A stretch of 64,000 bases of DNA, taken from contig CALCKT010000028.1 in the NCBI GenBank assembly GCA_937965785.1, positions 1 to 64,000 on the forward strand, in the 5' to 3' direction. Each line of letters opens with the position of its first letter. Position 1 is the stretch's first letter. The notes under the pieces were generated by a model that was given only the letters and a program-made list of their open reading frames with translations, ran no database searches and was not told the DNA's origin. Both the position numbers and the translations under genes were made by a program. This stretch comes from an uncultured Propionibacteriaceae bacterium (GTDB lineage Bacteria; Actinomycetota; Actinomycetes; Propionibacteriales; Propionibacteriaceae). This document shows, piece by piece, positions 52,314-61,608 of this stretch.

Positions 52314-53041
52314 ATGAGGGCGGCCCCAGGGGCAACGGGCCACTGATCGAGGTCCGCGGCCTGAACAAGAACTTCGGGCCGGTCCCGGCGCTCGCGGGTG
52401 TGGACCTGGAACTCGCGGGCGGGCAGGTCGTCGGTCTGCTCGGGGAGAACGGATGCGGCAAGACCACGCTGCTGAAGGTACTGGCCGGGGTCATGCAGGA
52501 CCACGCCGGGCATGTGAGGATCGCGGGCAGGCGACTGGGTCCCGAAACAAAGGCGTGTGTGAGTTTCCTGCCCGATGCCAGTTATCTGAAGGACTCGGCC
52601 ACCGTCTCGCAGTGCATCAAGATGTTCTCGGACTTCTTCTCGGATTTCCGGGCCGACAAGGCCAGCGACATGATCAAGTTCTTCGGCCTCGCAGAGGACA
52701 TGAAACTGAAGCAGATGAGCAAGGGCATGCGTGAGAAGGCACAGATCGCCCTGGCCATGTCGCGCGACGCCAGGGTCTTCCTGCTCGACGAACCCATCTC
52801 CGGGGTCGACCCGGCCGCGCGAGACGTGATCCTCAAGGGAATCGTGCGCAACCTGGAGGCGGACGCCCTGGTCCTCATCTCAACCCACCTCATCCACGAT
52901 CTCGAAGCGGTCCTCGACGCCGTCGTCATGATGCGCCACGGCAAGGTCCTGTTGACCGGGCAGGTGGACGATCTCCGCGCCGAACACGGGCTGTCCATCG
53001 ACGCGCTCTTCCGAAAGGTCTACTCATGGTCCGCACACTGA
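52310..53041 (+). CDS. ABC transporter ATP-binding protein of a GntR-controlled system
   Basis: A 243-residue ATPase with Walker A GENGCGKTTLLK, signature MSKGMREKAQIALAMS, Walker B VFLLDEPISGVDP and H-loop STHLIHD. YtrB/BcrA-like. It energises the membrane protein encoded next, overlapping it by 16 bp. Such systems are usually induced by cell-wall-active compounds. Confidence 0.9.
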   Translation: MNEGGPRGNGPLIEVRGLNKNFGPVPALAGVDLELAGGQVVGLLGENGCGKTTLLKVLAGVMQDHAGHVRIAGRRLGPETKACVSFLPDASYLKDSATVSQCIKMFSDFFSDFRADKASDMIKFFGLAEDMKLKQMSKGMREKAQIALAMSRDARVFLLDEPISGVDPAARDVILKGIVRNLEADALVLISTHLIHDLEAVLDAVVMMRHGKVLLTGQVDDLRAEHGLSIDALFRKVYSWSAH

Positions 53042-53841
53042 TCAAACACGAGGTCCTCCGCACCGGCCCCATGGTGGGCCTGATCCTCGGCGTGGGCACC
53101 CTGGTGCTGCTGGGATCGGGATTCCTGACCCATCTCAATGTTCCCGTGGTTTCCGTGGTGTTCGGGGTTTTCGGCCTCTTCCTCGTCGGGGGCATGTGGC
53201 CCTTCGTCCAGCTGGTCCTCGCGGTCGATTTCTGGCGCACATCCTGGGGGAGGATGGGATACCTGACCCACAGCCTCCCGGTCAGGGGTTCGGCGATCCT
53301 CGGCGCGCGACTGGTCTGGGGTGCCGCGGTTCAGGTGATCGCCCTGGCGTGGACGGTGTTGGCCTCGCTCGCGATGGCCTACCTGGGCGGCCCGGTCTTC
53401 CAGGGAGACGGGCCGGCCATGGAGGAGGCGATCCCGCGGTTCCTGGCCTCGCTGGGTGAGCTGCTGCCCTGGTGGCAATGGGTGTTGGTGGTGCTGCTGG
53501 CCCTGTTCCTGGGCTGGTTCTACCTCGTCACGTTCTACTTCGCCGCCACGATCGGCAGCGATCCGAAACTGGCCGGGCTCGGCTTCGTGGGGCCGATTCT
53601 GGCCTGGATCGCCAGCTATCTGGTGACCAGCATCCTGTGCTTCGGGGCGATCTTCCTTCCCATAGGTCTGACATATGCGGGCGGGGGCCTGGAACTCGGT
53701 CTCGTGGACACGCTGCACGCCTACCAGGTGCAGGAGAACAACATCATCCCCCTCGGTTGGGTGGTCGCGATGGTGGTTCTTGCTGCGGCCTTCATCCCGT
53801 GGATGGTCCACAACTGGAATCGCAGGATCTCGCTCCGGTGA
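53026..53841 (+). CDS. ABC transporter membrane subunit
   Basis: A 271-residue protein with about six hydrophobic segments (VGLILGVGTLVLLGSGF, VVSVVFGVFGLFLVGGMWPF, WWQWVLVVLLALFLGWF and others). It begins with the short amphipathic MVRTLIKHEVLRTGP. The partner of the preceding ATPase in an ABC-2-like exporter. An inverted repeat GGCCCCGG / CCGGGGCC (53856-53887) follows and may end transcription. Confidence 0.8.
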   Translation: MVRTLIKHEVLRTGPMVGLILGVGTLVLLGSGFLTHLNVPVVSVVFGVFGLFLVGGMWPFVQLVLAVDFWRTSWGRMGYLTHSLPVRGSAILGARLVWGAAVQVIALAWTVLASLAMAYLGGPVFQGDGPAMEEAIPRFLASLGELLPWWQWVLVVLLALFLGWFYLVTFYFAATIGSDPKLAGLGFVGPILAWIASYLVTSILCFGAIFLPIGLTYAGGGLELGLVDTLHAYQVQENNIIPLGWVVAMVVLAAAFIPWMVHNWNRRISLR

Positions 53842-53909
53842 ACCCAGAACCCCCTGGCCCCGGTCGTGTCCAGACGCGGCCGGGGCCCGCCGCGTCTATC
53901 GTGTGGCGA

Positions 53910-54755
53910 ATGGATCGGTACCGTGACGACGTGCTGCGCCCCGGCTGGCAGAGGGCCCACCTGAAGAAAACCCGTGACGTTCCCGTCGAGAAGGATCTCG
54001 TGGTCGAGTTCGACGACTTCTGCGGGGCCGTGGTCGGTTGGGAGAACGGCATCGTCGTGCTGGAGGACCGCAAGGGGAAGAAACGCAGCTTCCCCCTCGG
54101 ACCGGGATTCCTGCTCGAGGGGGAACCGGTGGCCCTCCGCCCACCCCTGCGGACCGCGGCCCCGAAACCCCGCTACACCGCCTCCGGGTCCCGGGCATCG
54201 GAAACCCCGGAACCGGCGAGGGTGGCGCTGCCGTCCCGCATCTACGCCGAGGGACGCCACGACGCCGAACTGGTGGAGAAGGTCTGGGGCGACGACCTGC
54301 GCCACGTGGGGGTGGTGGTGGAATATCTGGGTGGCATCGACGATCTGCCCGCCATCGTCGCCGAGTTCAACCCCGGTCCGGGGCGCCGGCTGGGGGTGCT
54401 GGTCGACCACCTGGTGGCGGGCAGCAAGGAATCACGGATCGCGAAACAGGTGGCCCGAGCCGGATACCGCGACCACGTGTTCGTCACCGGACACGAGTTC
54501 ATAGACATCTGGCATGCCATCAAACCCGAACGCATCGGGCGCAAGGCATGGCCGCAGGTTCCCAGGGACCAGGACTTCAAGAAGGGGACCCTCAAGGCCC
54601 TGGGCCTGCCCCACGCCGACCAGGCCGACATCGCGCGGGCGTGGCGGGCGATGCTCGCCCGGGTGCGGACCTGGCGTGATCTCGAACCCCAGCTGAACCA
54701 GCGCATGGAACTGCTGATCGATTTCGTCACGCAGGATCACCTCGACCTTGGATAG
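53910..54755 (+). CDS. DUF3097-family protein
   Basis: A 281-residue actinobacteria-specific conserved protein. Features: YRDDVLRPGWQRAHLKKTRD, the N-terminal beta domain VEFDDFCGAVVGWENGIVVL, and the C-terminal IYAEGRHDAELVEKVWGDDL (Toprim-like E and D residues) with LGVLVDHLVAGSKESRIA. A nuclease or DNA/RNA-binding role is possible from the Toprim-like motif, but unproven. ATG 53910 is the best start. Confidence 0.85.
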   Translation: MDRYRDDVLRPGWQRAHLKKTRDVPVEKDLVVEFDDFCGAVVGWENGIVVLEDRKGKKRSFPLGPGFLLEGEPVALRPPLRTAAPKPRYTASGSRASETPEPARVALPSRIYAEGRHDAELVEKVWGDDLRHVGVVVEYLGGIDDLPAIVAEFNPGPGRRLGVLVDHLVAGSKESRIAKQVARAGYRDHVFVTGHEFIDIWHAIKPERIGRKAWPQVPRDQDFKKGTLKALGLPHADQADIARAWRAMLARVRTWRDLEPQLNQRMELLIDFVTQDHLDLG

Positions 54756-54764
54756 TGTGGCCCC

Positions 54765-55547
54765 ATGGACACCGCAGCCATCCTGGAGTTGATCAAGGAG
54801 ACCGCCGAAGAGGTCATCAATCCCCGGTTCCGGGCGCTGGAGCGGGCGGACGTGGAGGCGAAGACATCGCCGGATGACCTGGTCACCATCGCGGACAGGG
54901 AGGCCGAGAACCTCCTCTCCTCCGCATTGCGCCGGATCCACCCGGACGCCCTGGTGATCGGGGAGGAGGCGGTGTTCGCCAACCCGGAGCTGCGCCGGAA
55001 ACTTCCCGGAGCCGAGCATGCCTTCGTCATTGACCCGATCGACGGAACCCGCAATTTCGTCGAGGGACGCCAGGAACACGGGGTGATGCTGGCTGAGACC
55101 CGAAACGGGATCACCACCCGGGGATGGATCTGGCAGCCGAGAACCGGTCGCGGGTACGTCGCCGAGAAGGGCGCCGGGGTGCGCCTCAACGACGAGCCGA
55201 TCACCCCGGAACGACACGACCGGCCACCTCTCGGGGCCTCGTCCAAGACCCACGTCCAGGGGTTCACCGGGGACGGTGAACTTTCCCCGGTGGTCCGTTC
55301 CCTCTTCGCCTGCGCGTTCGACTACCCGAGGGTGCTGCACGGGGAACTCGACTTCATCCATTACACCAAGGTGATGCCGTGGGACCATCTGGCGGGATCG
55401 CTGATGGTGGTCGAGAGCGGCGGGGTTTCCAGGACCATGGACGGCACCGACTACACGGCGGCCAGCGAGGCCAGCGGCCTGCTGGTCGCCCGCGACCCCG
55501 GGGTCTGGGAGACCGCCCACCGGTGTCTGGCCGGGATGTTCGGCTGA
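54765..55547 (+). CDS. Inositol monophosphatase-family histidinol-phosphatase-like enzyme
   Basis: A 260-residue Mg-dependent phosphatase. Motifs: DLVTIADREAENLL, IGEEAVF, IDPIDGTRNFVEGRQEHG and KVMPWDHLAGSLMVVESGG. In actinobacteria many members act as histidinol-phosphate phosphatases (HisN); others hydrolyse inositol or other sugar phosphates. No his genes are adjacent, so the substrate is open. It begins 9 bp after the DUF3097 gene and its stop abuts the convergent MBL gene. Confidence 0.82.
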   Translation: MDTAAILELIKETAEEVINPRFRALERADVEAKTSPDDLVTIADREAENLLSSALRRIHPDALVIGEEAVFANPELRRKLPGAEHAFVIDPIDGTRNFVEGRQEHGVMLAETRNGITTRGWIWQPRTGRGYVAEKGAGVRLNDEPITPERHDRPPLGASSKTHVQGFTGDGELSPVVRSLFACAFDYPRVLHGELDFIHYTKVMPWDHLAGSLMVVESGGVSRTMDGTDYTAASEASGLLVARDPGVWETAHRCLAGMFG

Positions 55548-56396
55548 TCAGACCAGCGGCAGGTGCCGCCTGGGCACGATCCCCTTCTCGGCCAACCCCC
55601 GGTAGACCAGGGGCAACACGACCCGCATCGTGTCCTCACCGAAGGGCCAGTCCGCGGATCCAAGGGCATCCTCCAGCGCCACACCCCGGTACACGAGGTT
55701 CTCGACCGTACCCTGGACCATGGCGATCTCGGCCCGCTGCCGGAAACAGAACTCCCGGTCCACCGTCAACGCATCCCCGGTGGGCGGGGCGTGCCCGGGA
55801 ACGAAACGTGTCGTCTCGGTGGAGGCCCCCATCACGTCGTCGAGGACCTTCGGCCAGCTGCCGATATCGGAGGCGGGCCCGAACTGGGGATCGCCTGCGC
55901 TCTCGATGAGATCGCCCATGAAAATGACATCCTCCCCGGGAACCACCACGACGATGTCTGCCCGGGTGTGCGCGGGACCCAGATGGAGCATCTCGAGACG
56001 AACACCCCCCAGGTCCAGGAATTTCGCCAGGGAGAACGTCTCATCCGGTGCCGGCAGCCGCGAGAGCTCGATGGCTGCCGCGGCATCCAGTACCTCGGCC
56101 TCCGGGTCGCGGAGCAGGTCCTCGTGGGCGATTGAGGTGATCCCCACCATCCCTGCCAGGCCGAACCAGTGGTCGTGATGCGGGTGGGTGACCACCACGT
56201 GGCTGACGGGCACCCCGGCGAGGCCGCGGGCCTGCTCCAGCAGCGCCGCGCCCTGCTCGGGGGTGGAACCGCAGTCGATCAGGGCGGCCCGCTGTTCACC
56301 GGCGACCAGGCCTACGCTCACCCCGTGGGGCTGGAGGACACAGAGGTGGATGGCGGGGCTCACGGATTGCCACGCACCGATGGACGACTTGTTCAT
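55548..56396 (-). CDS. MBL-fold metallo-hydrolase
   Basis: A 282-residue metallo-beta-lactamase-fold protein. The zinc motif is VVTHPHHDHWFGLAGMVG, with LGPAHTRADIVVVVPGEDVI and FVPGHAPPTGD supplying the other His/Asp ligands. N-terminal VGLVAGEQRAALIDCGST is typical. Substrate unknown (lactonase, thioesterase or phosphodiesterase). It is divergent from hrcA. Confidence 0.85.
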   Translation of the reverse strand: MNKSSIGAWQSVSPAIHLCVLQPHGVSVGLVAGEQRAALIDCGSTPEQGAALLEQARGLAGVPVSHVVVTHPHHDHWFGLAGMVGITSIAHEDLLRDPEAEVLDAAAAIELSRLPAPDETFSLAKFLDLGGVRLEMLHLGPAHTRADIVVVVPGEDVIFMGDLIESAGDPQFGPASDIGSWPKVLDDVMGASTETTRFVPGHAPPTGDALTVDREFCFRQRAEIAMVQGTVENLVYRGVALEDALGSADWPFGEDTMRVVLPLVYRGLAEKGIVPRRHLPLV

Positions 56397-56442
56397 GGGC
56401 CGAGATTACAGCTGCGGGCCGGATCCTCCGGCGTGCTCTACA

Positions 56443-56469
56443 CTGGCACTCGCATGCTTCGAGTGCCAA
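56443..56469. promoter_or_regulatory. CIRCE element (HrcA operator)
   Basis: CTGGCACTC, a 9-base spacer (GCATGCTTC), then GAGTGCCAA. This is the CIRCE layout (TTAGCACTC-N9-GAGTGCTAA) with two symmetric substitutions. It lies 13 bp before the hrcA ATG, so hrcA-dnaJ is autorepressed by HrcA. Confidence 0.93.
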
Positions 56470-56482
56470 TGAGGAGGTGACC

Positions 56483-57490
56483 ATGCTCGACGAGCGGAAG
56501 ATGCAGGTGCTGCGCGCCATCGTCACGGACTACGTGGCAAGCCGGGAACCGGTTGGTTCCAAGGCCCTCGTGGAGCGACACCAGCTCGGGGTCTCCCCGG
56601 CGACGGTACGCAACGACATGGCCGTCCTCGAGGAGGAGGGCTACATCGCCCAGCCTCACACCAGCGCCGGGCGCATCCCCACCGACAAGGGTTACCGGCT
56701 CTTCGTCGACAAGCTCGCCACCATAAAACCGCTTTCGGCGGCGGAGCGGAGAGCGATCAACGCCTTCATGGCCGGCGCCCTGGATGTCAACGACCTGGTC
56801 GCCCGCACCGTCCGTCTGCTGGCCCAGCTGACCCACCAGGTCGCGATCGTGCAGTATCCCTCAACGCAACGCAGCACCATCGCCCACGCCGAACTGGTGC
56901 AGCTGACCCCGGGACGGCTCCTCGTCATCGTGGTCAGTTCCACGGGCCGGGTGGACCAGCAGCTCCTGGAGCTTCCCGGCCTGGATGTGGAGGCGGTGCA
57001 CTTGGCCAACCTGAGGCTCAGGGAAGCCGCCATCGGTCACACCGCGGCCGACGCCGCGAACCGCATGGTCGTCGCCCTGGATGAGCTCGACCCGGCACGG
57101 CGCGCCCAGCTCAACCCGGTGTTCGCCGTCGCCCTCGAGCTGCTCGGGGCCGAGCCCACCGCCCAGGTCCTGGTGGCCGGCGTGCCCAATCTCGCCGGAC
57201 ACTCCTTCACCACGGGGCTTCGTCCGCTGCTGGAGGCGCTGGAGGAACAGGTGGTGCTGCTCCGCCTCCTCGACGAGGCCGCCAGCGACGACGTCACGGT
57301 GCGGATCGGGGCCGAGAACACCGCTGAGGGGTTCAAATCGACATCCCTGGTCGCCACGGGCTACTCGGTCGGCAGCGAACGCGCCGCCTCACTCGGGGTG
57401 GTCGGCCCCACCCGCATGGACTATCCCTCCACCATCGCATCCGTACGCGCCGTGGCGCGATACGTGAGCCGTATCCTCACGGAAGGCTGA
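56483..57490 (+). CDS. hrcA: Heat-inducible transcription repressor HrcA
   Basis: A 335-residue repressor: MLDERKMQVLRAIVTDYVAS, winged helix LGVSPATVRNDMAVLEEEGY then IAQPHTSAGRIPTDKGYRLF, and a GAF-like C-terminal domain ending with YSVGSERAASLGVVGPTRMD. It binds CIRCE and represses chaperone genes until heat shock. ATG 56483 follows GGAGG. It is followed by dnaJ with a 3-bp gap. Confidence 0.96.
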   Translation: MLDERKMQVLRAIVTDYVASREPVGSKALVERHQLGVSPATVRNDMAVLEEEGYIAQPHTSAGRIPTDKGYRLFVDKLATIKPLSAAERRAINAFMAGALDVNDLVARTVRLLAQLTHQVAIVQYPSTQRSTIAHAELVQLTPGRLLVIVVSSTGRVDQQLLELPGLDVEAVHLANLRLREAAIGHTAADAANRMVVALDELDPARRAQLNPVFAVALELLGAEPTAQVLVAGVPNLAGHSFTTGLRPLLEALEEQVVLLRLLDEAASDDVTVRIGAENTAEGFKSTSLVATGYSVGSERAASLGVVGPTRMDYPSTIASVRAVARYVSRILTEG

Positions 57491-57493
57491 GCA

Positions 57494-58660
57494 TTGAGCA
57501 AGGACTACTACGACATCCTCGGGGTCGACGAGGACGCCACGACTGAGCAGATCAAGAAGGCCTACCGCCGCAAGGCCATGAAGGTGCATCCGGACGTGGC
57601 CCAGGGTGAGGATGCCGCCGAGAAGTTCAAGGAACTCAGCGAGGCCTACGAGGTGCTCAGCGATCCCAACAAACGGGCCGTCTACGACCAGGGTGGCGAC
57701 CCGCTCGGACGCGGCGGTGTCGGGGGAGCGGGTGGTTTCGGAGGCGCGGGTTTCGGCGGATTCGATTTCTCCACCATCATGGACGCCATGTTCGGGGGGC
57801 AGGCCGCCGGGCGGGGCCCCCGGTCCCGGGTCCAGCAGGGCCAGAACGCGCTGGTCAGGGCCGGTCTGAAACTCCACGAAGCGGTTTTCGGATGCACGAA
57901 GTCCGTCAGGATAGACACCGCCGTGGTGTGCCCCAAGTGCCAGGGATCGGGTGGGGAGGCCGGTTCCAGACCCGTGACCTGCAGCACGTGTCGTGGCCAG
58001 GGTGAGGTGACCACGGTGCAGCGCAGCTTCATCGGGGACATCCGCACCGCGCAGCAGTGCCCCACCTGTCAGGGCTTCGGGACGATCATCCCCAATCCCT
58101 GCGGGGAATGCTCCGGGGAGGGGCGGGTGCGCAGCTCCCGCGACATCTCCGTGCGCATCCCGGCGGGGGTGTCGACGGGCAACCGGATCCACCTGGAGGG
58201 CCGCGGCGAGGTGGGCCGGGGCGGCGGTCCCGCCGGCGACCTGTACGTCGAGCTGGTCGTCGCCGAGCATGAGCGGTTCCGCCGTGACGGTGACAACCTC
58301 GAAGTGGTGATGACCCTGCCGATGACCGCTGCCGCTCTGGGCACCAGCGTCGAGCTGGCCACCCTGGAGGCCGAATGGGAGGGCTCGGATGAGGCGGACC
58401 GGAAGGTCACCGTCGACGTGCCGGCCGGGACGCAGTCGGGGGCCCGGATCCCGCTCAAGGGCCGGGGCGTGCCCAGGCTGCGCGGGGGCGGTAGGGGTGA
58501 CCTGGGGGTCACCATCGTCGTCGAGACCCCACGGAAACTGGACGAGAAACAACGCGACCTGCTGCGCCAGCTCGCCGAGCTGCGCGACGAGACCACGGTG
58601 GAGGCGAAACATCCCGGTCACAAGGGCGTCAGGGGTTGGTTCAAGGAAACCTTCGGGTGA
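57494..58660 (+). CDS. dnaJ: Chaperone protein DnaJ
   Basis: A 388-residue type I J-protein. The J domain has KDYYDILGVDEDATTEQIKK and MKVHPDVAQG (HPD), then a Gly/Phe region (GGFGGAGFGGFDF). The zinc domain has four repeats: CPKCQGSG, CSTCRGQG, CPTCQGFG, CGECSGEG. The C-terminal substrate domain is complete. It stimulates DnaK. TTG 57494 is the start. Cotranscribed with hrcA and rsmE. Confidence 0.96.
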   Translation: MSKDYYDILGVDEDATTEQIKKAYRRKAMKVHPDVAQGEDAAEKFKELSEAYEVLSDPNKRAVYDQGGDPLGRGGVGGAGGFGGAGFGGFDFSTIMDAMFGGQAAGRGPRSRVQQGQNALVRAGLKLHEAVFGCTKSVRIDTAVVCPKCQGSGGEAGSRPVTCSTCRGQGEVTTVQRSFIGDIRTAQQCPTCQGFGTIIPNPCGECSGEGRVRSSRDISVRIPAGVSTGNRIHLEGRGEVGRGGGPAGDLYVELVVAEHERFRRDGDNLEVVMTLPMTAAALGTSVELATLEAEWEGSDEADRKVTVDVPAGTQSGARIPLKGRGVPRLRGGGRGDLGVTIVVETPRKLDEKQRDLLRQLAELRDETTVEAKHPGHKGVRGWFKETFG

Positions 58661-59385
58661 GCGACGCGCTCTTCCTCGCGCGGTTCGACCAGGTGCGGAT
58701 CGGCGGGATCGTGGAGGTGACCGGGGACGAGGCCCGGCACGCAGTGGTCGTCAAACGCACGAGGCCGGGGGAAAGCGTGCTGCTGGCCGACGGCGCGGGA
58801 CGGGCCGTGCGTGGGCACGTCGTCGCCGCGGAGAAGAACCGCCTGGCGGTCGAGGTGACCGAGATCCTGGAATCGCCTCCCCGGGCCCACCGGTTCGTGG
58901 TCGCCCAGGCGCTGGCCAAGGGCGACCGTTCGGAACTCGCGGTGGAGATCATGACCGAGTTGGGCGTGGACGAGATCCTCGCCTGGCAGGCGTCGCGTTC
59001 CATCGTGCGCTGGCAGGGGGAACGCGGGGCGAAAGCCCTGGGGCGCTGGGCCGCCACCGCGCGGGAGGCCACCAAACAGTCCAGGAGGTTCCGGATCCCC
59101 GAGGTCTCGGCCGCAGACACCACCAGGGTGGCGGAGCGGATCAGGGCGGCGGAACTCGCCCTGGTCCTGCACGAGTCGGCGGAGAAAACCCTGTCCCGTG
59201 TGAACCTCCCCGAGGCGGGAGAGATCCTGCTGGTCGTGGGCCCGGAGGGAGGTATCAGCCCGGATGAGCTGGAACGTTTCCAGCAGGCGGGGGCGGTGCC
59301 GGTGCGGATCAGCGACGGCGTGCTGCGCACCTCCACGGCGGGGGCCATCGCCCTCGGGCAGCTCACGGTTCTGGGGGAGCGCTGA
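58657..59385 (+). CDS. rsmE: 16S rRNA (uracil1498-N3)-methyltransferase
   Basis: A 242-residue SPOUT methyltransferase. An N-terminal PUA-like domain (VTGDEARHAVVVKRTRPGES) and a knotted C-terminal domain with LVVGPEGGISPDELERFQQA and VLRTSTAGAIALGQL. It methylates U1498 in the decoding centre. GTG 58657 overlaps the dnaJ stop. The dnaJ-rsmE order is common in Gram-positives. Confidence 0.92.
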   Translation: MSDALFLARFDQVRIGGIVEVTGDEARHAVVVKRTRPGESVLLADGAGRAVRGHVVAAEKNRLAVEVTEILESPPRAHRFVVAQALAKGDRSELAVEIMTELGVDEILAWQASRSIVRWQGERGAKALGRWAATAREATKQSRRFRIPEVSAADTTRVAERIRAAELALVLHESAEKTLSRVNLPEAGEILLVVGPEGGISPDELERFQQAGAVPVRISDGVLRTSTAGAIALGQLTVLGER

Positions 59386-59498
59386 GAATTCATTTCCGGT
59401 CCACGAGAACTGCCGCTCGACATCCGGACCGCCACACCCGGGGACATGACGCGGAGCGGAATCCCTTCCCACCCGGGGTGTCCTGACCGGGAATGGCA

Positions 59499-60362
59499 TC
59501 AATCAACGTTTGCCGGGCAACGAATCCGCAGGGCCCCGGGGTCGATCCACACCTCCAGTGAACACGCCGCCGGGCGCAGGTCACCGTCCAGGTGAACGGC
59601 TCTCGGGATGTCCGACCCGATGAGTACGTGGGCCGTCTCCCAGCGGAGCAGTTTGCCGATGTCACGGCGGGAACGGGTCACTCCCGTGAACAGCACCGGC
59701 CACCAGTCCCGCCAGCCGTCAACCCCGAGGTGCATGACGTGCAATCTCCCGTCGTCGGGGCGCGCCCCGGGGAAGAGGGAGGCCGTCGGAACCCTCCCGA
59801 CATTGCCCGCCAGAACGGTCCACGCCTCGATCGGTTGCCCGTTTATCCGCAGGGGCAACCTGCGGCGTCCCATGGTCCTGAGCCCGGCCCGGATGTAGGC
59901 AACCCAGCCGAGCCGCTGCTTCAAGTTGTTCCGGACCCCGAGGAGGGTCTCGGCATCCCGCCCCATGCCGGTGGCCACGAGGAAGGGTTCAGGGGAGCCA
60001 CCATCGAGACTCGCCCATCCGAGATCCAAGGAGCGGGGGACGCCCGTCATGGCCAGGGCCGCACCCGCCAGGCCGCGGGGGATCCCGAGATTCCTGGAGT
60101 AGACGCAGGCGGTGCCCGTCGCGAGGATCCCGAGGGGCACCCCGGTGCCCGCGAGTGCCCCTGCGACGAGCCGCTGCGTACCGTCCCCGCCCGCGACGAC
60201 CACGGAACCGGCCCCCTCCGACAGGGCCTGCACCACCTGTTCGGGTCCGGGGGAGTCGGGGGTGGTCGGGTAGGTGCGGACCTCACCCAGAGCTCCCAGT
60301 TCTCGTGCCGCCATCGCCGCTCCCGGATGGATCGGGTTCAGGATCAGCGCGGTGAAGGGCAT
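59499..60362 (-). CDS. Diacylglycerol/sphingosine kinase-family lipid kinase
   Basis: A 287-residue DAGK catalytic-domain protein. Features: FTALILNPIHPGAAMAAREL, VVVAGGDGTQRLVAGALAGT (GGDGT phosphate-binding motif), LGILATGTACVYSRNLGIP, then FLVATGMGRDAETL. Cytosolic, acting on diacylglycerol or a related lipid to make the phosphate ester. ATG 60362; it is divergent from tgt with a 22-bp gap. Confidence 0.85.
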   Translation of the reverse strand: MPFTALILNPIHPGAAMAARELGALGEVRTYPTTPDSPGPEQVVQALSEGAGSVVVAGGDGTQRLVAGALAGTGVPLGILATGTACVYSRNLGIPRGLAGAALAMTGVPRSLDLGWASLDGGSPEPFLVATGMGRDAETLLGVRNNLKQRLGWVAYIRAGLRTMGRRRLPLRINGQPIEAWTVLAGNVGRVPTASLFPGARPDDGRLHVMHLGVDGWRDWWPVLFTGVTRSRRDIGKLLRWETAHVLIGSDIPRAVHLDGDLRPAACSLEVWIDPGALRIRCPANVD

Positions 60363-60384
60363 GCGCCAACGGTAACCTTGCCCG

Positions 60385-61608
60385 GTGAGTTTCGGATTTG
60401 AAGTGGCTGTGCGTTCCGGTGGGCGGGCGCGTACCGGCACGATCCACACCCCCCACGGCGACATCCGCACCCCGGCCTTCATACCCGTCGGAACGAAGGC
60501 GAGTGTGAAGGCGGTGCTGCCGGAGGCCATGGCCGATCTCGGCGCCCAGGCGCTGCTGGCCAATGCCTATCACCTGTATCTGCAACCCGGTTCCGACCTG
60601 GTGGACGAGGCCGGTGGGCTCGGGCGTTTCATGAACTGGCCCGGCCCCACCTTCACGGATTCGGGTGGATTCCAGGTGATGAGTCTCGGCGCCGGTTTCA
60701 AGAAGGTGCTGGCGATGGACACCAAGGGGCTCGTGGGCGACGACGTCATAGCCGAGGGAAAGACGCGGCGCGCGCACGTCGACGAGGACGGCGTCACCTT
60801 CTTCAGCCACCTCAACGGCAACCGCCTCCGGTTCACCCCGGAGGTCTCGATGACCATCCAGCACCAGCTCGGCGCGGACATCATGTTCGCCTTCGACGAA
60901 CTCACCACCTTGATGAACACCCGCGACTACCAGGAGGCCTCCGTGGCGCGCACCCACCGGTGGGCGATCCGGTGCCTGCGGGCCCACGCCAGCCTGACCG
61001 AGGAACGTGTCGGAAAGCCCTACCAGGCCCTGTTCGGGGTGATCCAGGGCGCCCAGTACGAGGACCTGCGCAAAAGAGCGGCCGCGGACCTGACGGCCCT
61101 CGAGGTGGATGGTTCCCGGTTCGACGGGTTCGGGCTCGGCGGGGCGCTGGAGAAGGAGAACCTGGGGCGCATCATCGGATGGATGGTCGACGAACTTCCC
61201 GAGGACCGGCCCCGGCACCTGCTCGGGATCTCCGAACCCGAGGATCTGTTCGAGGCCGTGTCCTTCGGGGCGGACACCTTCGACTGTGTCAATCCGTCCC
61301 GGGTGGCCCGCAACGCCGCCATCTACACCGCTGATGGGCGGTACAACGTGAACACCGCCAGGAACCGGCGTGCCTTCGAACCTTTGGAGGTGGGCTGCGA
61401 CTGCTACACCTGCACCCACTACACCCGTGCCTACCTCCACCACCTGTTCAAGGCGAAGGAGATGCTGGCCTCCACCCTGGCCACCATCCACAACGAACGT
61501 TTCACGGTGCGCCTGGTGGACCGGATCCGCGCCAGCCTGGAGGCAGGTGAGTTCGACCTCTTCCGCAGCGAGTTCATGGGCCGCTACAGCGCCCGGAAAA
61601 GGCAGTGA
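60385..61608 (+). CDS. tgt: Queuine tRNA-ribosyltransferase
   Basis: A 407-residue TGT. Motifs: TPAFIPVGTKASVKAVLPE, FTDSGGFQVMSLGAG with the nucleophile-side Asp, MFAFDELTT, and the zinc site CDCYTCTHYTRAYLHHL. It exchanges guanine 34 in GUN-anticodon tRNAs for queuine or preQ1. No queuosine biosynthesis genes are present here; the convergent QPTR-type transporter suggests salvage. GTG 60385 is the start. Confidence 0.93.
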   Translation: MSFGFEVAVRSGGRARTGTIHTPHGDIRTPAFIPVGTKASVKAVLPEAMADLGAQALLANAYHLYLQPGSDLVDEAGGLGRFMNWPGPTFTDSGGFQVMSLGAGFKKVLAMDTKGLVGDDVIAEGKTRRAHVDEDGVTFFSHLNGNRLRFTPEVSMTIQHQLGADIMFAFDELTTLMNTRDYQEASVARTHRWAIRCLRAHASLTEERVGKPYQALFGVIQGAQYEDLRKRAAADLTALEVDGSRFDGFGLGGALEKENLGRIIGWMVDELPEDRPRHLLGISEPEDLFEAVSFGADTFDCVNPSRVARNAAIYTADGRYNVNTARNRRAFEPLEVGCDCYTCTHYTRAYLHHLFKAKEMLASTLATIHNERFTVRLVDRIRASLEAGEFDLFRSEFMGRYSARKRQ

